Positions 38,759 to 49,551 are shown, numbered from the stretch's first letter. The stretch is DNA of 64,000 nt from Cognatazoarcus halotolerans (GCF_009800965.1 NZ_WUAF01000008.1:124001-188000); one strand, 5' to 3'. The notes: generated by a model from the letters alone, not told the origin. Numbers and translations are program-made.

Positions 38759-40036
38759 TTAGCGGGGCAGGGGGCCCCAGGCGGGTTCGCGAACATCGGC
38801 AGCCTGCACCGACAGTCGTTGTTTGATGCGGCCATCTGCCGAGACCGCGGCGAGCACGCCACGGCCGCCGGATTCGGTGGCGTAGAGAATCATCTGTCCG
38901 TTGGGCGCAAAGCTGGGCGACTCGTCGCGGCTGCCGTCGGTAAGTATCTGCACCTGACGGCTGGCGAGATCCATGATGGCGACCTGAAAGCGGCCATTGT
39001 TGCGCGTTACGAAGGTGAGGCTGCGGCCGTCCGGCGACGGACGTGGTGTAACGTTGTAGCCACCGTCGAAGGTGATCCGCTCGACACCACCGCCACCGGC
39101 CTGAATGCGGTAGATCTGCGGGCTGCCACCGCGGTCCGAGGTGAAATATATCCATTTTCCGTCTGCAGACCAGGCGGGCTCGGTATCGATTCCGGACGAG
39201 GAAGCGATGCGGCGCACGCCAGAGCCATCGGCATTTACCGTATAAAGCTGGCTCTGACCGTCCTTGGTCAGCACTACGGCGAGCTGGCGGCCATCCGGTG
39301 ACCATGCCGGTGCCGAATTGGAGCCTTTGAAGTTGGCGGCCACGTTGCGCAGGCCGGTTGCCAGCGAGTGCACGTATACCACCGGTTTCTTTGCCTCGAA
39401 CGAAACGTATGCCAGCTTGCTGCCGTCCGGAGACCATGCGGGCGAGATGATTGGCTCGCGCGAAGCCAGGGCGGTCTGGGCGTTCATTCCGTCGGCGTCG
39501 GCGATCTGAAGCTGGTAACGTCCGGCGGATTTCACGACGTAGGCAATGCGGGTCGAGAACACGCCCCTGAGGCCGGTGAGTTTCTCGAATACGAAATCCG
39601 CGATACGGTGACCAGTTGCACGGTTTTGCTGGGAGGTCATGCGCAGCGCAAGGGCACCGAGTTCTGCCTGGCGCTGGGTGTCGAAGAGGCGGAAGCGGAC
39701 CTCGAAGCGCCCGCCGTCGATCGGCACCACACTACCGACCAGCACTGCATCGGCGCCCCGGCCACGGATATCCGCGAGATCCGGAAGCGTCGCCGCGGAC
39801 ATGGGTTGTGAACCGACCTCGACCATGTTGAAGAGGCCGCTGTGCGCGAGATCGCCTCGCACCACCTCGGATATCGGGCCGGCCAGACCGTTCTCGCCCT
39901 CGAAGGCCGCGATTGCCACCGGTATGCGGTTCGCACCTGCTCCCGAAATTTCGATGGCAAGCTGTGCGCGGGCCGACAGTGCGAGCGCAACGAGGACGAA
40001 GCCGACGATGTAACGGGCAAGAAGAGTATGTTTCAT
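38759..40036 (-). CDS. tolB: Tol-Pal system beta-propeller protein TolB
   Basis: 425 residues from the ATG at 40036, which begins a signal peptide (MKHTLLARYIVGFVLVALALSARAQ). An N-terminal alpha/beta domain is followed by WD/PD40-like repeats (SPAWSPDGSKLAYVSFE, APAWSPDGRQLAVVLTKDG, EPAWSADGKWIYFTSDRGG). Periplasmic partner of Pal. Confidence 0.96.
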   Translation of the reverse strand: MKHTLLARYIVGFVLVALALSARAQLAIEISGAGANRIPVAIAAFEGENGLAGPISEVVRGDLAHSGLFNMVEVGSQPMSAATLPDLADIRGRGADAVLVGSVVPIDGGRFEVRFRLFDTQRQAELGALALRMTSQQNRATGHRIADFVFEKLTGLRGVFSTRIAYVVKSAGRYQLQIADADGMNAQTALASREPIISPAWSPDGSKLAYVSFEAKKPVVYVHSLATGLRNVAANFKGSNSAPAWSPDGRQLAVVLTKDGQSQLYTVNADGSGVRRIASSSGIDTEPAWSADGKWIYFTSDRGGSPQIYRIQAGGGGVERITFDGGYNVTPRPSPDGRSLTFVTRNNGRFQVAIMDLASRQVQILTDGSRDESPSFAPNGQMILYATESGGRGVLAAVSADGRIKQRLSVQAADVREPAWGPLPR

Positions 40037-40199
40037 AAGGCCTTTCACCTGCTGCAAATTATACCGAAGGGGCTGGGCGTCCGGTTGTCGCCCTGTCGTC
40101 GAACGACATCCAGCCGGTTTTTTCTGTCTGAGCGTCCGTCCGTGCGTCGCCGGTGCGACTTGGGCAGGATCGCGCTCACCGATCAACTCTGATGGCACT

Positions 40200-41063
40200 C
40201 TAGTCATCGAGTGGCCTGAATTTCAGGTCCAGGCTGCGGTTGAACAGTTCTGCCTTGTCCGGTTTGGGGAGCGGGCTCGATTTGCGGATCGCGCGTTCGA
40301 TTGCGAGATCCAGTGCCGCATCACCGGAGCTGCGCTTGAGTCTGACGTCGACCACGGTACCGTCGGGCAGCTGATCGACTTCGAAGCGCGCCTCCGGATT
40401 GCCGCCCAGTCCTGGCGGGAGGACGATATTGCCCCGAACCTTGACGCGAATCTTGTTCTGGTAGTCCGCCAAGGCCTTTGCCGAAGCCGCCTGAGCCTGC
40501 ATGTCGGCGACTCGCGCCGAGTCCTCGCGCATCAGTGCCTGCTGCCGAGCACGTTCGGCATCCTTTGCGAGCATTTCCTTCAGGCGTGCCGTTTCACGCT
40601 CTTCCGCGCGACGATCGGGTTTGGGGTCCGGTTTTGGCTCGGGCTTCGGCTCAGGCTTCTTCTCGGGCTTGGGCTCGATTCTTTTTGGTTCCGGCGTTTT
40701 CTTTTCAGGCACGGGTTCAGGCTTCCGTTCCTGCTTCTTCGGTTCGGGTTTCTTTGGTTCGGTCTTGACCGCTATGTCCGGGGTTCTTGGTGGCTCTGGT
40801 GCCGGTTGTGGCGTGGGTGTCGGCTTGGGCGGGGGCTCCGGCCTGGGCGTCGGCTGTGGCTTGGGTTCTGGTCTGGGTTGCTGTCTGGCAGGCGGCGCAG
40901 GCTCGCTCCCGCGCACGAGCGCGACCTCGACCGCCGCGGGTGGTTGCGATTGCCAACGAAGGCCGTAAAAGAGGAAGGCCAGCAGCAGGCCGTGCACCAG
41001 GGCGGTGAGTGCCAACGAGATCCATTTTCCGGATTTCGGCGATGCCGGGCGTGGTCCCTCCAT
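40200..41063 (-). CDS. tolA: TolA, inner-membrane to Pal linker
   Basis: 287 residues: one membrane helix near the N-terminus (WISLALTALVHGLLLAFLFYG), a long Pro/Lys/Glu-rich middle (about residues 60-160), a charged helix and a TonB/TolA C-terminal domain (VDQLPDGTVVDVRLKRSSGDAALDLAIERAIRKSSPLP). It transmits proton-motive energy from TolQR to the outer membrane. The proline-rich repeats differ from the Ala-rich helix of enteric TolA. Confidence 0.93.
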   Translation of the reverse strand: MEGPRPASPKSGKWISLALTALVHGLLLAFLFYGLRWQSQPPAAVEVALVRGSEPAPPARQQPRPEPKPQPTPRPEPPPKPTPTPQPAPEPPRTPDIAVKTEPKKPEPKKQERKPEPVPEKKTPEPKRIEPKPEKKPEPKPEPKPDPKPDRRAEERETARLKEMLAKDAERARQQALMREDSARVADMQAQAASAKALADYQNKIRVKVRGNIVLPPGLGGNPEARFEVDQLPDGTVVDVRLKRSSGDAALDLAIERAIRKSSPLPKPDKAELFNRSLDLKFRPLDD

Positions 41064-41084
41064 CTGGGGTGCTGCTCCGTACCT

Positions 41085-41489
41085 TTACTTGTGACCCGAC
41101 TGCACGAGCAGTCCGATCTTCTGCAGACCTTCGATCTGCAGTCTGTCCATGACATCGAGGATCGTCTGGTAAGGCGCCTTGCCGTTACCGGCGATCACGA
41201 TTGCCTGCTGCGGGTTCTCGGTCTGGGCCGCCTTCAGCTGGGCTACCAATCCGTCCAGGGAGACATTCCGTGCGTTGCCTCCAGGTTCGCGCATCTTCAG
41301 GCTTCCGTCGACCGCAACCTCGATCTGGATCGGTTGCGTCGGTACGTTCGAGGCATTGGCAACGCTCGGAAGATCGACGGTCCCGGTCTGGATCATCGGT
41401 GCGGTGACCATGAAGATCACCAGCAGGACCAGCATCACGTCGATGTAGGGCACTACGTTGATCTGGTTCATGAGTCGGCGCTGGCGCAT
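41085..41489 (-). CDS. tolR: TolR, proton-channel subunit of Tol-Pal
   Basis: 134 residues; ExbD/TolR fold with one membrane helix containing the key Asp (NVVPYIDVMLVLLVIFMV). Works with TolQ to harvest the proton gradient. Confidence 0.95.
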   Translation of the reverse strand: MRQRRLMNQINVVPYIDVMLVLLVIFMVTAPMIQTGTVDLPSVANASNVPTQPIQIEVAVDGSLKMREPGGNARNVSLDGLVAQLKAAQTENPQQAIVIAGNGKAPYQTILDVMDRLQIEGLQKIGLLVQSGHK

Positions 41490-41507
41490 TCGAGTGCTCC
41501 CGTTCGC

Positions 41508-42182
41508 TTAGCGCAACTGGCGCTGCAGGATGTTCGAGAACTCTTCCATGAAGCTCTCAAAGCGGATCGACAGGCGGTCGATGTCGTGGGCAAAGCGGTT
41601 GTATGCAACAACCGCCGGAATCGCCGCGAAAAGACCAATCGCAGTGGCGACCAACGCTTCTGCAATGCCGGGTGCAACATGGGCCAGGGTGGCTTGACCG
41701 ACGTTGGCGAGACCCCGGAAAGCGTTCATGATGCCCCATACCGTTCCGAAGAGGCCGACGTACGGAGATACGGAGCCGACCGATGCGAGAAATGCCAGAT
41801 GTGCTTCGAGCTCATCGACCTCGCGCTGGTAGGTCGCGCGCATGGCCCGACGTGCTCCATCCATGGTTGCGACGTTATCCATGTTCTTGCCACGCAGTTT
41901 GGCGAATTCGCGGTAGCCGGATTCAAAAATCCGCTCCATCGCGCCCGCATGGTGCCGATCGTTCACTGCGCTCTGATAGAGACTGTTCAGATCCCCGCCA
42001 CTCCAGAAGTCACGCTCGAAGCGATTCGTCTTGGTCCGGGCGGCGCGGATGGCAAAGGATTTGCGGAAGATCCAGTACCAGGACATGAAGGAGACGAGCG
42101 CGAGCAGCGCCATGACCAGCTTGACGACCACGCTGGCATTGGCAATCAGGCTGATGATCGAAAGATCGGTGGTGATGGTCAT
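41508..42182 (-). CDS. tolQ: TolQ, proton-channel subunit of Tol-Pal
   Basis: 224 residues of the MotA/TolQ/ExbB family, three membrane helices, with [24 protein letters not shown] and [28 protein letters not shown] in the conserved pore helices. Its start overlaps the ybgC stop by 4 nt. Confidence 0.95.
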   Translation of the reverse strand: MTITTDLSIISLIANASVVVKLVMALLALVSFMSWYWIFRKSFAIRAARTKTNRFERDFWSGGDLNSLYQSAVNDRHHAGAMERIFESGYREFAKLRGKNMDNVATMDGARRAMRATYQREVDELEAHLAFLASVGSVSPYVGLFGTVWGIMNAFRGLANVGQATLAHVAPGIAEALVATAIGLFAAIPAVVAYNRFAHDIDRLSIRFESFMEEFSNILQRQLR

Positions 42183-42625
42183 GAAGAGGAGGAAGGATGA
42201 AGTTGTCGACGCACGTCTGCGGGTATGGCCGCAGCCTTGCCGCGGGATTGATCGATACAGGCGATATCGACTCTCGCCTGGAACAGGAGTGCCTCGTCGC
42301 GGAGAATTTTCTGCCCGAAACCAATGCTGGCCCGGCCGAGTCGTTCGATGGTGGTGATCACCGTGAGCATGTCGTCGAGTTTTGCGGAGGCCAGGTAATC
42401 GGCCTGTACCGACCGGACCACGAAAACGATGCCGCGATCGTCGCGAAGGGTTTGCTGCTCGAAGCCGGTCGCACGGAGGTACTCCGTACGGGCGCGTTCG
42501 CAGAAGCGGAAGTAATTTGCGTAGTAAACCATCCCGGCCGCGTCGGTGTCTTCATAATAGACGCGAACAGGCCACGCGAACGGGGGCGAAACCGGCTCGG
42601 ATGTTGGTGATGGAACGGCATACAT
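42179..42625 (-). CDS. ybgC: YbgC-type acyl-CoA thioesterase, first gene of the tol-pal operon
   Basis: 148 residues from the ATG at 42625; the frame is open far upstream but without family-like sequence. Hotdog fold with [29 protein letters not shown], where the Asp of DTDAAG is catalytic. Hydrolyses short acyl-CoAs and is co-transcribed with tolQ in most Proteobacteria. Confidence 0.92.
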   Translation of the reverse strand: MYAVPSPTSEPVSPPFAWPVRVYYEDTDAAGMVYYANYFRFCERARTEYLRATGFEQQTLRDDRGIVFVVRSVQADYLASAKLDDMLTVITTIERLGRASIGFGQKILRDEALLFQARVDIACIDQSRGKAAAIPADVRRQLHPSSSS

Positions 42626-42817
42626 GGCGCCGATTCTAACCGATAAGCCGCCAGCCCTTTGATGGCATGGTGGCCGGCATTTTGTGTCCGAAGGTAAGCG
42701 AGTGGGAGGCGATCCGGCTGATTCGTTGCAAGCGAGAGTTATTGCCGGCAAAGCCGCGGTTCCGGTGATAACCTTTAGTTCGTGGCTGTAATGGCAACGC
42801 CAAGGTGAGGTGTTAGT

Positions 42818-43975
42818 TTGGCGATCTCGTTTTTCGGCAAGAAGCCCGGGACCGACGAGCGGGCGAAGCCCGCCGCGGCAAGCGGCAAGAGCGCGCCGCG
42901 CTCCGAATTGTCCACGCTCGATTTCTCGGGTGCGGGCGATGTCGGTCGTGCGCTCGCCCAGTGTGCCGACAAGGTCGAGGTGCTCGAGGGCGGAGATGCG
43001 CTCCTCGCGGTTGCCGAAGAGGCCGCAATGCTGTTTGCGAATGGTAACGATGTCGAGGCCGCGGCGGTACTCGATGCGGCGCTCGATGGCGCTGTGGGTG
43101 AAGAGGCCGGGGAAGGGCTTTGGCTGATGCTGCTTGACCTTCATCGCCTCGCCGGCGAGCGTGCCAGATTCGATCAACGCAGTGCGGCGTATGCGGCAAG
43201 ATTCGAGAAATCCTCTCCCTCGTGGGAGGACCTGTCGGTGGCGGCGCCTGCACCGGCCGCAGGCGTCGTACCCTGCGTCACGCTCAGCGGCAGCCTGTCG
43301 GGACAGGCCGCTCAGCAATTCGGCAAGCTGGTGGAGTTTGCGCGCGGCAATGGCGGCGTGCGGCTGGATCTTGGCCGCCTGCGCGGCGCCGATGATCTGG
43401 GATGTCAGATTCTGCGCAAGACGCTTGCCGAGATGAAGCGCGAACGAATCGATTTCGAATTGCTCAATTGCGGGCACCTTGCCGACATGCTTGGCGGACA
43501 GCTCTCCTGTGGCCGACGCGAGCGCCAGGAGTCATGGAAGCTCCTGTTCGATCTGTTGCAGCGTGCCGGGGAGTTCGATCGCTTCGAAGAGCTGGCGATC
43601 GACTATGCGATCACCTTTGAGGAGTCTCCGCCCTCATGGGAGGCCCCGAGCGGGGAGCAGACGGGAGACCGCGTGAAACTGGCCGCTGCGGTACGCCCGG
43701 ACAGTGATTTCATGTTGGAGGGTGATATCACCGCCAACGAACAAGGTCAGCTGCGCCGACTGGCGGCTTTTGCCGCGGAGCGCGCAATGGTCGATGTCGA
43801 TTGCTCGCGCTTGCGCCGGGTAGACTTCGTATCTGCCGGTGCCTTCTTCAATATTCTGGCGACCTTGCGGGCTCAGGGTAAACTCGTGGTCTTCAGACAT
43901 GTCAACAACATGGTCGCGGCGCTGCTCCGGGTGATGGGGGTCGATCAGGTGGCTCAGATCGTGACCCGCCGCTAG
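42818..43975 (+). CDS. STAS-like protein with two internal repeats, upstream of hslV
   Basis: 385 residues from a TTG at 42818 (AGGTGAGGTG upstream). The same unit appears twice: a helical part ending [11 protein letters not shown] (about residue 130) or [11 protein letters not shown] (about 275), each followed by a STAS-like segment. The first reads [46 protein letters not shown]; the second reads [48 protein letters not shown]. The second has the DxSxxxxxDxxG-like phospho-switch region with Ser; the first does not. No kinase or phosphatase partner is adjacent. Function unknown. Confidence 0.75.
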   Translation: MAISFFGKKPGTDERAKPAAASGKSAPRSELSTLDFSGAGDVGRALAQCADKVEVLEGGDALLAVAEEAAMLFANGNDVEAAAVLDAALDGAVGEEAGEGLWLMLLDLHRLAGERARFDQRSAAYAARFEKSSPSWEDLSVAAPAPAAGVVPCVTLSGSLSGQAAQQFGKLVEFARGNGGVRLDLGRLRGADDLGCQILRKTLAEMKRERIDFELLNCGHLADMLGGQLSCGRRERQESWKLLFDLLQRAGEFDRFEELAIDYAITFEESPPSWEAPSGEQTGDRVKLAAAVRPDSDFMLEGDITANEQGQLRRLAAFAAERAMVDVDCSRLRRVDFVSAGAFFNILATLRAQGKLVVFRHVNNMVAALLRVMGVDQVAQIVTRR

Positions 43976-44003
43976 CGATCGCGATCTCAGTGGAAATCCC
44001 CGT

Positions 44004-44543
44004 ATGGAACAGTATCACGGTACAACCATCCTGTCGGTCAGGCGCGGCAAGCGCGTGGCTCTGGGTGGCGATGGTCAGGTCACGCTGGGCAATATCGTCA
44101 TCAAGGCCACGGCCCGAAAGGTGAGGCGCATTTATCAGGAAAAGATTCTCGCCGGATTTGCCGGCGGAACCGCGGATGCGTTCACGCTTTTCGAGCGATT
44201 CGAGGAGAAGCTCGAAAAGCACCAGGGTCATCTGCTGCGCAGCGCAGTCGAACTTGCCAAGGACTGGCGGACCGACCGTATGCTCCGGCGTCTCGAGGCC
44301 ATGCTGGCGGTGGCCGATCGGGACAATTCACTGATCATCACCGGCAATGGTGACGTGCTCGAGCCGGAGCACGGCATCGTTGCGATCGGCAGTGGCGGCG
44401 CTTATGCCCAGTCGGCGGCCCGGGCATTGCTCGAGAATACCGAGATGCCGCCAGAGGACATCGTTGCCCGCTCGCTGGAGATCGCCGGCGATCTGTGCAT
44501 CTATACCAACCAGAGCCACACGATCGAGCTGATCGAAGGCTGA
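44004..44543 (+). CDS. hslV: ATP-dependent protease subunit HslV (ClpQ)
   Basis: 179 residues. The MEQYHG propeptide is followed by [24 protein letters not shown], where the first Thr becomes the N-terminal nucleophile. [20 protein letters not shown] is also conserved. It forms the proteolytic core of HslUV with the next gene. Confidence 0.97.
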   Translation: MEQYHGTTILSVRRGKRVALGGDGQVTLGNIVIKATARKVRRIYQEKILAGFAGGTADAFTLFERFEEKLEKHQGHLLRSAVELAKDWRTDRMLRRLEAMLAVADRDNSLIITGNGDVLEPEHGIVAIGSGGAYAQSAARALLENTEMPPEDIVARSLEIAGDLCIYTNQSHTIELIEG

Positions 44544-44604
44544 GATCGATGCGGCGCGCGCTTCCTGCGCTGTGCCGTCGACAAACCCTATCCGGTACCG
44601 CACC

Positions 44605-45939
44605 ATGACCCAGATGACACCGCCGGAGATCGTCTCCGAACTCGACAAGCATATCGTCGGCCAGGCCCGCGCCAAGCGGGCCGTTGCCATCGCGCTGCGC
44701 AACCGCTGGCGCCGGGCCCAGATCGAGGAGCCGCTGCGCTCGGAGATCACGCCGAAGAACATTCTCATGATCGGTCCGACCGGCGTCGGCAAGACCGAGA
44801 TCGCACGTCGCCTGGCAAGGCTCGCCAACGCGCCCTTCATCAAGGTGGAAGCCACCAAGTTCACCGAAGTCGGCTACGTCGGGCGCGATGTCGAGACGAT
44901 CATCCGCGATCTCGTTGAGGTTGCGATAAAGGATGGTCGCGATCAGGCGATGAAGCGCGTGCGTGACCGGGCCATGGACAATGCCGAGGACCGCGTGCTC
45001 GATGCCCTGCTGCCGCCTGCCCGCCCGGTGGGTTTCGGCACCGACGCACCGCCCGCCGAGGAGTCGTCCACGCGACAGAAATTCCGCAAGAAGCTACGCG
45101 AGGGCGAACTTGACGACAAGGAGATCGAGATCGAGGTCTCGGCCGTCGGCATGAGCGCGGAGATCTTTGCGCCGCCGGGCATGGAAGAGCTCACGCAGCA
45201 GATCCAGGGCATGTTCCAGAACCTTGGCAATGCCCGCAAGAAGACCGCCAGGATGAAGGTCAGCGATGCGCTGAAGGTGCTTGCCGATGAAGAGGCCGCA
45301 CGGCTCATCAACGATGAGGAAGTCAAGACCGATGCGGTGCGAGCGGTCGAGCAGAACGGCATCGTGTTTCTTGACGAGATCGACAAGATCGCAGCCCGCT
45401 CCAGTGCTCAAGGTGCCGATGTATCGCGTCAGGGTGTTCAGCGCGATCTCTTGCCGCTGGTGGAGGGCACTACGGTCAGCACCAAGTACGGCATGGTGCG
45501 CACCGATCACATCCTGTTCATCGCGAGCGGCGCGTTTCACCTCTCCAAGCCCTCGGACCTGATCCCGGAAATGCAGGGACGCTTTCCGATCCGGGTTGAG
45601 CTCGATTCCCTCTCGGTGGACGACTTTGCCTGCATCCTGACCAGTACGGATGCCTGTCTCACGCGCCAGTACGAGGCCTTGCTGCGGACCGAGGGCGTCA
45701 AGCTCGATTTCGTCGAGGATGGCATCCGTCGACTGGCCGAAATCGCCTTCCAGGTGAACGAGAAAACAGAGAACATCGGTGCGCGACGTCTGTACACGGT
45801 GATGGAGAAGCTGCTCGAGGAGGTTGCGTTCGATGCCGGCAAGATCGGGTTTGACAAGCTGGTGATCGATGCGGCTTACGTCGACAGCCGCCTCGAGGTG
45901 CTCGCCCAGCGCGAGGATCTCGCCCGCTACGTGCTGTAG
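44605..45939 (+). CDS. hslU: HslU (ClpY) ATPase subunit
   Basis: 444 residues from the ATG at 44605 ([20 protein letters not shown]), the normal HslU start; an extension to 44572 is open but unlikely. Walker [10 protein letters not shown], the GYVG pore loop (TEVGYVGRD), the intermediate domain around residues 110-230, Walker [12 protein letters not shown] and the C-terminal end DLARYVL that activates HslV. Confidence 0.97.
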   Translation: MTQMTPPEIVSELDKHIVGQARAKRAVAIALRNRWRRAQIEEPLRSEITPKNILMIGPTGVGKTEIARRLARLANAPFIKVEATKFTEVGYVGRDVETIIRDLVEVAIKDGRDQAMKRVRDRAMDNAEDRVLDALLPPARPVGFGTDAPPAEESSTRQKFRKKLREGELDDKEIEIEVSAVGMSAEIFAPPGMEELTQQIQGMFQNLGNARKKTARMKVSDALKVLADEEAARLINDEEVKTDAVRAVEQNGIVFLDEIDKIAARSSAQGADVSRQGVQRDLLPLVEGTTVSTKYGMVRTDHILFIASGAFHLSKPSDLIPEMQGRFPIRVELDSLSVDDFACILTSTDACLTRQYEALLRTEGVKLDFVEDGIRRLAEIAFQVNEKTENIGARRLYTVMEKLLEEVAFDAGKIGFDKLVIDAAYVDSRLEVLAQREDLARYVL

Positions 45940-46064
45940 GTCGGCCGTACCGGCCGGATGAAGCAAGGGCACGAAGCACTGGGGGTGGGCTGGAAAGCGG
46001 TCTAGAATGGCCGCTCTCCGTTCAATCGCGGCGAGCCGAGCATGGCAGCCGAAAGTGATCCGCC

Positions 46065-46946
46065 ATGTTTGTTCGTATCGTCTCGATCCTCTTCCCGCTG
46101 TTTGCGATCGCAGCCCTGGGTTATGTGGTCGGCCGCTGGATGAAGCCTGACCTGACGCACGCCAACAAGCTGAACATGGATGTGTTCGTGCCGGCACTGG
46201 TTTTTTCGGCGCTGGCGAGCAAGTCTTTTGCCGTGGCGCAGTTTGTGCCGCTTGGCGTTGCCACGCTGATCGTCGTGGTCGGCTCGGGCCTTGCCGCCTG
46301 GGCTGCCGCGAAACGCCTTGGCCTGGATCCGAAGACGCTGGTGCCGCCGATGATGTTCAACAATTGCGGCAATCTCGGCCTTCCACTTGCAGTGCTTGCG
46401 TTCGGCAACGAGGCTCTCGCGCCGGCCGTGGTCATGTTCATGGTTTCGAACCTGCTCCATTTTTCCTTCGGCGCGTGGCTGCTCGATCGTCACATCCGCA
46501 TCGTGAATCTGTGGCGGGTACCGTCGGTGCTGGCGACCTTCGCCGGAATCGGGGTGAGTGTGGCCGGCTTCGAGGTATGGCCACCCCTGATGGTTGCCAT
46601 CAAGATGCTTGGTGACATCGCAATTCCGTTGATGCTGCTGGGGCTCGGCGTGCGGCTTACCGATTCGCGCATTTCAGAGGTCAGACTCGGTCTCATCGGT
46701 GCCACTGCACGGCCTTTGCTTGGCATGTTGCTTGCCGTACTGGTCATGCAGGTGATCGAGCTGTCGCAGCAGGAGCAGGCGTTGTTGCTTGTGTTTGGCG
46801 CCCTGCCGCCGGCGGTGCTGAACTTTATCTTCGCCGAACGCTACAACCAGGAGCCTGAGAAGGTCGCCTCGATGGTGGTGATCGGCAACGTGGCGTCACT
46901 GGCCTTTCTTTCGGTCGCACTCGCAATCGTACTTCCGACGGTCTGA
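46065..46946 (+). CDS. AEC-family (auxin efflux carrier-like) permease
   Basis: 293 residues, about ten membrane helices arranged as two halves (NMDVFVPALVFSALASK in the first, NFIFAERYNQEPEKVASMVVIGN in the second). FNNCGNLGLPLAVLAFG is the conserved helix-break motif. Bacterial members export or import organic acids such as malonate or malate; the substrate here is unknown. Confidence 0.85.
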   Translation: MFVRIVSILFPLFAIAALGYVVGRWMKPDLTHANKLNMDVFVPALVFSALASKSFAVAQFVPLGVATLIVVVGSGLAAWAAAKRLGLDPKTLVPPMMFNNCGNLGLPLAVLAFGNEALAPAVVMFMVSNLLHFSFGAWLLDRHIRIVNLWRVPSVLATFAGIGVSVAGFEVWPPLMVAIKMLGDIAIPLMLLGLGVRLTDSRISEVRLGLIGATARPLLGMLLAVLVMQVIELSQQEQALLLVFGALPPAVLNFIFAERYNQEPEKVASMVVIGNVASLAFLSVALAIVLPTV

Positions 46947-47008
46947 GCGCCCCTCCGGCGAGGCGCGTGTGGTCTGAACCGCCAACAATTCGAGAGAGGA
47001 AGAACCCC

Positions 47009-47719
47009 ATGACGGACCTGCTGTTTCGCAACGATGCATATGCAAGGCTCTGCGAGGCTCGTGTGACACGGATCGACGGGCAAAAGGTGTTGCTGGATCG
47101 CACTGTTTTCTATCCTGCGGGCGGTGGGCAGCCGGGCGATACGGGTGAATTGGTGACCACAGAGGATCTGCGTCTTCGGGTGATCGACACGATAAAGGGG
47201 GCCGCGTCTGACGAAGTAATGCACGTTCTGGCCGAAGGTGCGGAGCACCTTGCTCCTGGAACGATCGTCACCGCGGCAATCGACTGGGGGCGTCGCCATC
47301 GGCTGATGCGTTTCCATACAGCGCTGCATCTGCTGTGTGCGGTCGTCGATGCACCGGTGACCGGTGGCAGGATGGCCGAGGACAAGGCGCATCTTGATTT
47401 CGATATAGAGATGGAGAAACTGGTAGCGGCCGAGATCGAGGAAAGGCTGAATGCCCTGGTTGCCGCGGATACGCCGGTCGAGACCGGCCAGATCAGTGAC
47501 GAAGAGCTCGATGCCAATCCCGGCCTGGTGAAGACCATGTCGGTCCAGCCGCCGCGTGGGCAGGGCAGTGTGCGGACTATCCACATCCCGGGGGTCGATC
47601 TGCAGCCCTGCGGCGGAACCCACCTCGCGCGCACCGGGGAGATCGGCCCGCTCAGGGTGGTTCGCATCCGCTCTGAAGGCAAACGCAACAAGCGAGTGAC
47701 CATCGCCTTCGCCGAGTGA
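47009..47719 (+). CDS. Alanyl-tRNA editing protein (AlaX type)
   Basis: 236 residues from the ATG at 47009 (AGAGAGGAAGAA upstream). RTVFYPAGGGQPGDTGEL, RFHTALHLLCAVV (HxxxH) and LQPCGGTHLARTGEIG (CxxxH) are the zinc-binding and editing motifs shared with the AlaRS editing domain. It hydrolyses Ser- or Gly-tRNA(Ala) in trans. Confidence 0.92.
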   Translation: MTDLLFRNDAYARLCEARVTRIDGQKVLLDRTVFYPAGGGQPGDTGELVTTEDLRLRVIDTIKGAASDEVMHVLAEGAEHLAPGTIVTAAIDWGRRHRLMRFHTALHLLCAVVDAPVTGGRMAEDKAHLDFDIEMEKLVAAEIEERLNALVAADTPVETGQISDEELDANPGLVKTMSVQPPRGQGSVRTIHIPGVDLQPCGGTHLARTGEIGPLRVVRIRSEGKRNKRVTIAFAE

Positions 47720-47723
47720 TGTG

Positions 47724-48053
47724 ATGAAGTTGCTCACCCGTTGCAGCAATCTCGTAGAGGCACATCACTGGGCGAACCTTTTGCGGGCAGCGGGGATCCG
47801 TGTCGAGGTGCGCAACACCTGGTTGTCCGGTGCGGTCGGGGACATCCCGCAACGGGAGACGTGGCCACAGTTGTGGATCCCGTTGCTGCAGGACGAGTCC
47901 GCTGCAATGGCGGTCATCCGTGCTGCGGGGCGTGATGCCGGAAAGCTGCCGGTGTGGCGCTGCCCGGCGTGTGGCGAACTGCTGGAGGGGCAATTCGCCC
48001 AGTGCTGGAATTGCGGCGCCGACCGGCCCCTCAGCCCAAGCTCGGAAGCTTAG
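47724..48053 (+). CDS. DUF2007-type protein with C-terminal zinc ribbon
   Basis: 109 residues from the ATG at 47724 (a GTG at 47721 is in frame). The N-terminal part (LTRCSNLVEAHHWANLLRAAGIRVEVRNTWLSGAVGDIPQ) matches the small DUF2007 ferredoxin-like fold. WRCPACGELLEGQFAQCWNCGADRP is a four-Cys zinc ribbon. Function unknown; 1 to 4 nt from the AlaX stop, so probably co-transcribed. Confidence 0.8.
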   Translation: MKLLTRCSNLVEAHHWANLLRAAGIRVEVRNTWLSGAVGDIPQRETWPQLWIPLLQDESAAMAVIRAAGRDAGKLPVWRCPACGELLEGQFAQCWNCGADRPLSPSSEA

Positions 48054-48069
48054 GGCACCCGGCCGCCGA

Positions 48070-49425
48070 TCACTCGCGCGGCGTGCGCAGCAGCACGAAC
48101 TCTTCTGCGGCGGTGGGATGCACCGCAATGGTTCGGTCGAGGTCGGCCTTGGTGGCGCCCATGGTGACGGCCACGGCGAGGGCCTGGATGATCTCGCCCG
48201 AATCTGCGCCGATCATGTGGGCTCCCAGCACCCTGTCGTCGTTCCGGTCGACGATCACTTTCATGTAGGCTCGCTCGGTACGTCCCGAGATGGTGTTCTT
48301 CATCGGCCTGAAGTCGGCCTCGAAGACGCGCACGTCGTGGCCTGCTTCGATCGCGTCCGCTTCGGACAGGCCGATGGTGCCGATCGGCGGCTGGGAGAAC
48401 ACCGCCGTGGCGATCAGGCGATGATCTACCGATCGCGGTGCGCCGCCGAATTCGGTTTCTGCGAAGGCGCGTCCTTCGGCGATTGCTACGGGGGTGAGGT
48501 TGGCGCGGTTCGTCACATCGCCGACCGCGAAGATGCTCGGCACGCTGGTGCGCGACCACTGGTCCACCGGAATCGCACCGCTGCCCGGCGCCGTGGCGAC
48601 GCCGACGGACTCGAGTCCGAGGCCCTGGGTATTGGGTGAACGTCCCAGCGCCGAGAGCACCGCGTCGGCCTCGATGGTACTGCCGTCGGCCCCGGTGCAT
48701 ACAAAGCGATTGCCGGCCCTTTCGAGCCTTGCGGGCGAGAATCCGGGTTTCAGCGTGACTCCGCGTTCGCTCATCGCAGTGGCGAGGCGGCGGCGAATGT
48801 CATCGTCGAAGCCGCGAATCGGCAGGTCGGCGCGGTAGGCGAGGCTGACATTGCTTCCGAAGCCGGCGAAGATCCCTGCAAACTCGACGGCAATATAGCC
48901 TGCGCCGAGCACCAGCAGGTGCTCAGGCAGGACGGTCAGGTCGAGGATCTCGTTGGAACTCATGGCCAGCTCAATGCCTTCGATCTTCGGGTGGCTGGGG
49001 ATGCCGCCGGTGGCGATGAGGATGCGTTCGCCGGTGATACGGCGCCCGTCCACTTCGACCGTGTGCGGATCCACGATGCGCGCCCATCCGGACAGCAGCG
49101 CCACGCCGGAATCGGCCAGCATCTTGCGGTAGATACCCTCGAGTCGGTCCGTTTCGCGGTTCTTGGCAGCGGTCAGGGCTGCGAGGTCGAAGCGTGCGGC
49201 ATCGATCTGCCAGCCGTAGCCCGGTGCATCCGCAAGGGCCTCGCCGAACTGTGAGCCGTACATGAAGATCTTTTTCGGCACACAGCCGCGGATCACGCAG
49301 GTGCCGCCGACCCGGCTCCCCTCGCAGATTGCGACCCGAGCCCCCAGCGCCGCCGAGCGCCGGCTGGCCGCGACCCCGCCGGAGCCTGCGCCGAGGGTAA
49401 TGAGATCGAAATCGTAGGCGGTCAT
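48070..49425 (-). CDS. gor: Glutathione-disulfide reductase
   Basis: 451 residues. FAD fold LITLGAGSGGVAASRRSAALGARVAICEG, redox pair in GGTCVIRGCVPKKIFMYGSQF (CX4C), NAD(P) fold VLGAGYIAVEFAGIFAGFGSNVSL, and the C-terminal HPTAAEEFVLLR with the catalytic His-Glu. It regenerates reduced glutathione using NADPH. Confidence 0.93.
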   Translation of the reverse strand: MTAYDFDLITLGAGSGGVAASRRSAALGARVAICEGSRVGGTCVIRGCVPKKIFMYGSQFGEALADAPGYGWQIDAARFDLAALTAAKNRETDRLEGIYRKMLADSGVALLSGWARIVDPHTVEVDGRRITGERILIATGGIPSHPKIEGIELAMSSNEILDLTVLPEHLLVLGAGYIAVEFAGIFAGFGSNVSLAYRADLPIRGFDDDIRRRLATAMSERGVTLKPGFSPARLERAGNRFVCTGADGSTIEADAVLSALGRSPNTQGLGLESVGVATAPGSGAIPVDQWSRTSVPSIFAVGDVTNRANLTPVAIAEGRAFAETEFGGAPRSVDHRLIATAVFSQPPIGTIGLSEADAIEAGHDVRVFEADFRPMKNTISGRTERAYMKVIVDRNDDRVLGAHMIGADSGEIIQALAVAVTMGATKADLDRTIAVHPTAAEEFVLLRTPRE

Positions 49426-49551
49426 GCCGATTCTCCTGTGAACTGTTCTTGAACGGTTTGATCGTGTGGGACAGGCAAAGCTTACCTGCTGCGCGCAAAA
49501 GTCGCGCCCGACACTTTGCCGAGCGGGCGCTGTCTTTGCGCGGTGTGCTCT

